DNA of 64,000 nt from Ardenticatenaceae bacterium (GTDB lineage Bacteria; Chloroflexota; Anaerolineae; Promineifilales; Promineifilaceae): positions 1 to 64,000 of the forward strand of contig JACKCD010000011.1 of assembly GCA_020634215.1 (NCBI GenBank). The letters run 5' to 3'. The notes under the pieces were generated by a model that saw only the letters and a program-made list of their open reading frames with translations, did not search any database and had not been told where the DNA came from. The translations under genes were made by a program, and so were the position numbers. Positions 62,912 through 64,000 of the stretch are shown piece after piece. Every line of letters begins with the position of its first letter. Position 1 is the stretch's first letter.

Positions 62912-64000
62912 ATGGAAGTCAGGCAATATTTTTTCGTTGTACAGAGGTGGCTGTGGTTAATTATCTTGGGAGCTGTTTTAGCTGGGGTAACGACATTTTT
63001 TGTTAATCGGGCCCAGGCACCTGTTTACCGGGCAACGGCTAAGCTTCTCATTAATGAAGCTCAAGGTGCGGCTAGTCGGGATGAGTATACGGCTCTATTA
63101 ACCAGTGAACGGTTGGCGTTGTCGTATGTGGAACGGCTGAAGAACCGTGAGGTGTTGCGTGAGGCGCGGGAGAATTTGGGGCTGACCATGTCGCTGGATG
63201 ATTTAGATGAAAGCGTGCAGGTGAGCTTGATTGGGCAAACGCAGTTGGTGGCGTTGAGCGTAGAGCACACGAATCCGGAAACGGCCGCTGCTATTGCCAA
63301 CGAGATTCCCAAGGTCTTTGCAAATCGTAATCTGGAGCAGCAGTCACAGCGGTTCTCATCATCGAAGGAAAGTTTGGCGGCGGAGTTGGCACAGATTGAG
63401 AAAGAGCTTTTGGCGGCAGAAACGGCCGTTAATGAGCGCATGAGTGACGCCAACTCTGACCAAACGGCCGTTGACCAAGCCAACGACAACCTCATCCGCC
63501 TGCGCGAAACTTATTCGCGTTTGCTGCAAAGCTATGAAGATATTCGCGTCGCCGAGGCAGGTAGCCTAAGCAACGTCATTGTTGATGAAAAAGCCACGGC
63601 ACCCATTTTCCCCATTCGCCCTCGCACCCTCAACAACACCATATTGGCTGTGATTGCCGGAACTATGCTCATGACTGGGCTGGCCTTTGTCATTGAATAC
63701 ATGGATGACACCATCAAAAGCCCACAGGATGTAGAGCGCATTGCTGGGCTTAGCACCTTGGGCGGCATCGAGATGCTCAAGATCAACCGCCGTACTGAAG
63801 GTTTGATCGTTGCTTCCGAACCACGCTCACCTGCCGCCGAAGCATACCGCCAAATCCGTACCAACATCCAATTCATTGATGTAGACCGTCAGGTAAAAAC
63901 GGTGCTGATCACTAGTGCTAACCCCAGTGAAGGGAAGTCAACCGTGGCCGCCAACTTGGCAACCGCGTTGGCACAGTCAGGCAAACGAGTCATTATTGTA
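62912..64000 (+). CDS. Wzz/BY-kinase fusion, polysaccharide co-polymerase 2 (partial)
   Basis: Tandem paralogue of the preceding gene, cut by the right window edge after about 363 residues. The start is ATG 62912 with ATAGGAG upstream. Two membrane helices flank the coiled coil as in paralogue 1, and the kinase domain begins with SANPSEGKSTVAANL. Two palindrome copies (63422-63429, 63464-63471) encode ETAVN and QTAVD in the coiled coil, where paralogue 1 has EQQIL and ESSLN at equal length. Two copies may allow heterologous chain-length control. Confidence 0.9.
   Translation, partial: MEVRQYFFVVQRWLWLIILGAVLAGVTTFFVNRAQAPVYRATAKLLINEAQGAASRDEYTALLTSERLALSYVERLKNREVLREARENLGLTMSLDDLDESVQVSLIGQTQLVALSVEHTNPETAAAIANEIPKVFANRNLEQQSQRFSSSKESLAAELAQIEKELLAAETAVNERMSDANSDQTAVDQANDNLIRLRETYSRLLQSYEDIRVAEAGSLSNVIVDEKATAPIFPIRPRTLNNTILAVIAGTMLMTGLAFVIEYMDDTIKSPQDVERIAGLSTLGGIEMLKINRRTEGLIVASEPRSPAAEAYRQIRTNIQFIDVDRQVKTVLITSANPSEGKSTVAANLATALAQSGKRVIIV

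Noticed and set aside
1..64000. rRNA, tRNA, CRISPR array, prophage or insertion sequence with transposase
   Set aside because: No cloverleaf, rRNA-like, phage or transposase sequence was recognised in either strand.

Overview
The window reads as chromosomal DNA of a Chloroflexota bacterium, probably class Anaerolineae. This is an inference from gene content: an MSMEG_4193/DUF3090/SCO1664 trio (otherwise mainly actinobacterial), many Ser/Thr kinases and LysM proteins, MreBCD, and a MoaD-MoaE fusion. No rRNA or tRNA gene, CRISPR array or prophage was seen. The left edge cuts a C69 peptidase and the right edge cuts a tyrosine-kinase-type polysaccharide gene.

Layout. 0-9.8 kb: C69 peptidase (partial), 5'-nucleotidase lipoprotein, LysM membrane protein, RsgA GTPase, lipoprotein, DUF4956 protein, Lon-like protease, NUDIX hydrolase, LysM lipoprotein. 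10-12.7 kb: glycosyltransferase and polyprenyl-phosphate sugar transferase. 13.4-18.3 kb: mreB-mreC-mreD-PBP2 cell-shape operon. 18.4-28.8 kb: Ser/Thr kinase with TPR and discoidin-like domains, the conserved trio, sirtuin, GAF histidine kinase, thioredoxin reductase, TPR protein, lipoprotein, TrkA-type membrane protein. 28.9-38 kb: a minus-strand MoxR/DUF58/Bat operon, interrupted at 33.26-34.03 kb by an AT-rich plus-strand gene pair. 38.1-43 kb: two paralogous small membrane proteins and a MacAB-like exporter. 43.1-45.25 kb: type II restriction-modification pair. 45.3-49.8 kb: AI-2E family transporter, FolD and a RelA/SpoT protein. 49.9-55.9 kb: response regulator, FHA, J/VWA, PP2C and PQQ-repeat kinase signalling cluster. 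56.1-59.4 kb: moaC, moaD-moaE fusion, fabF, rnc. 59.7-61 kb: rpoD. 61.1 kb to the end: two tandem Wzz/BY-kinase genes.

Three genome-scale signals stand out. First, the palindrome AACGGCCGTT is massively over-represented: by eye about 89 copies of its ACGGCCGT core against roughly 1-2 expected. Most lie inside genes and encode TAV, NGR or RP(F/L). Second, most gaps of the 36-41 kb operon, and several elsewhere, hold hairpins built from inverted tandem heptanucleotide repeats; these sometimes supply the stop codon and last residues of the gene before them. Third, at least seven genes have a TATAAT-like -10 box ending 5-7 nt before the ATG, which predicts leaderless mRNAs.

Single-gene oddities include a RelA/SpoT protein with an intact hydrolase but eroded synthetase motifs, a FolD lacking the cyclohydrolase lysine, a J-domain without HPD fused to a VWA domain, a K+ channel-like protein with no recognisable selectivity filter, and a TA-flanked MITE-like element abutting the batE stop codon. 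All coordinates and counts were read by eye and no searches were run.
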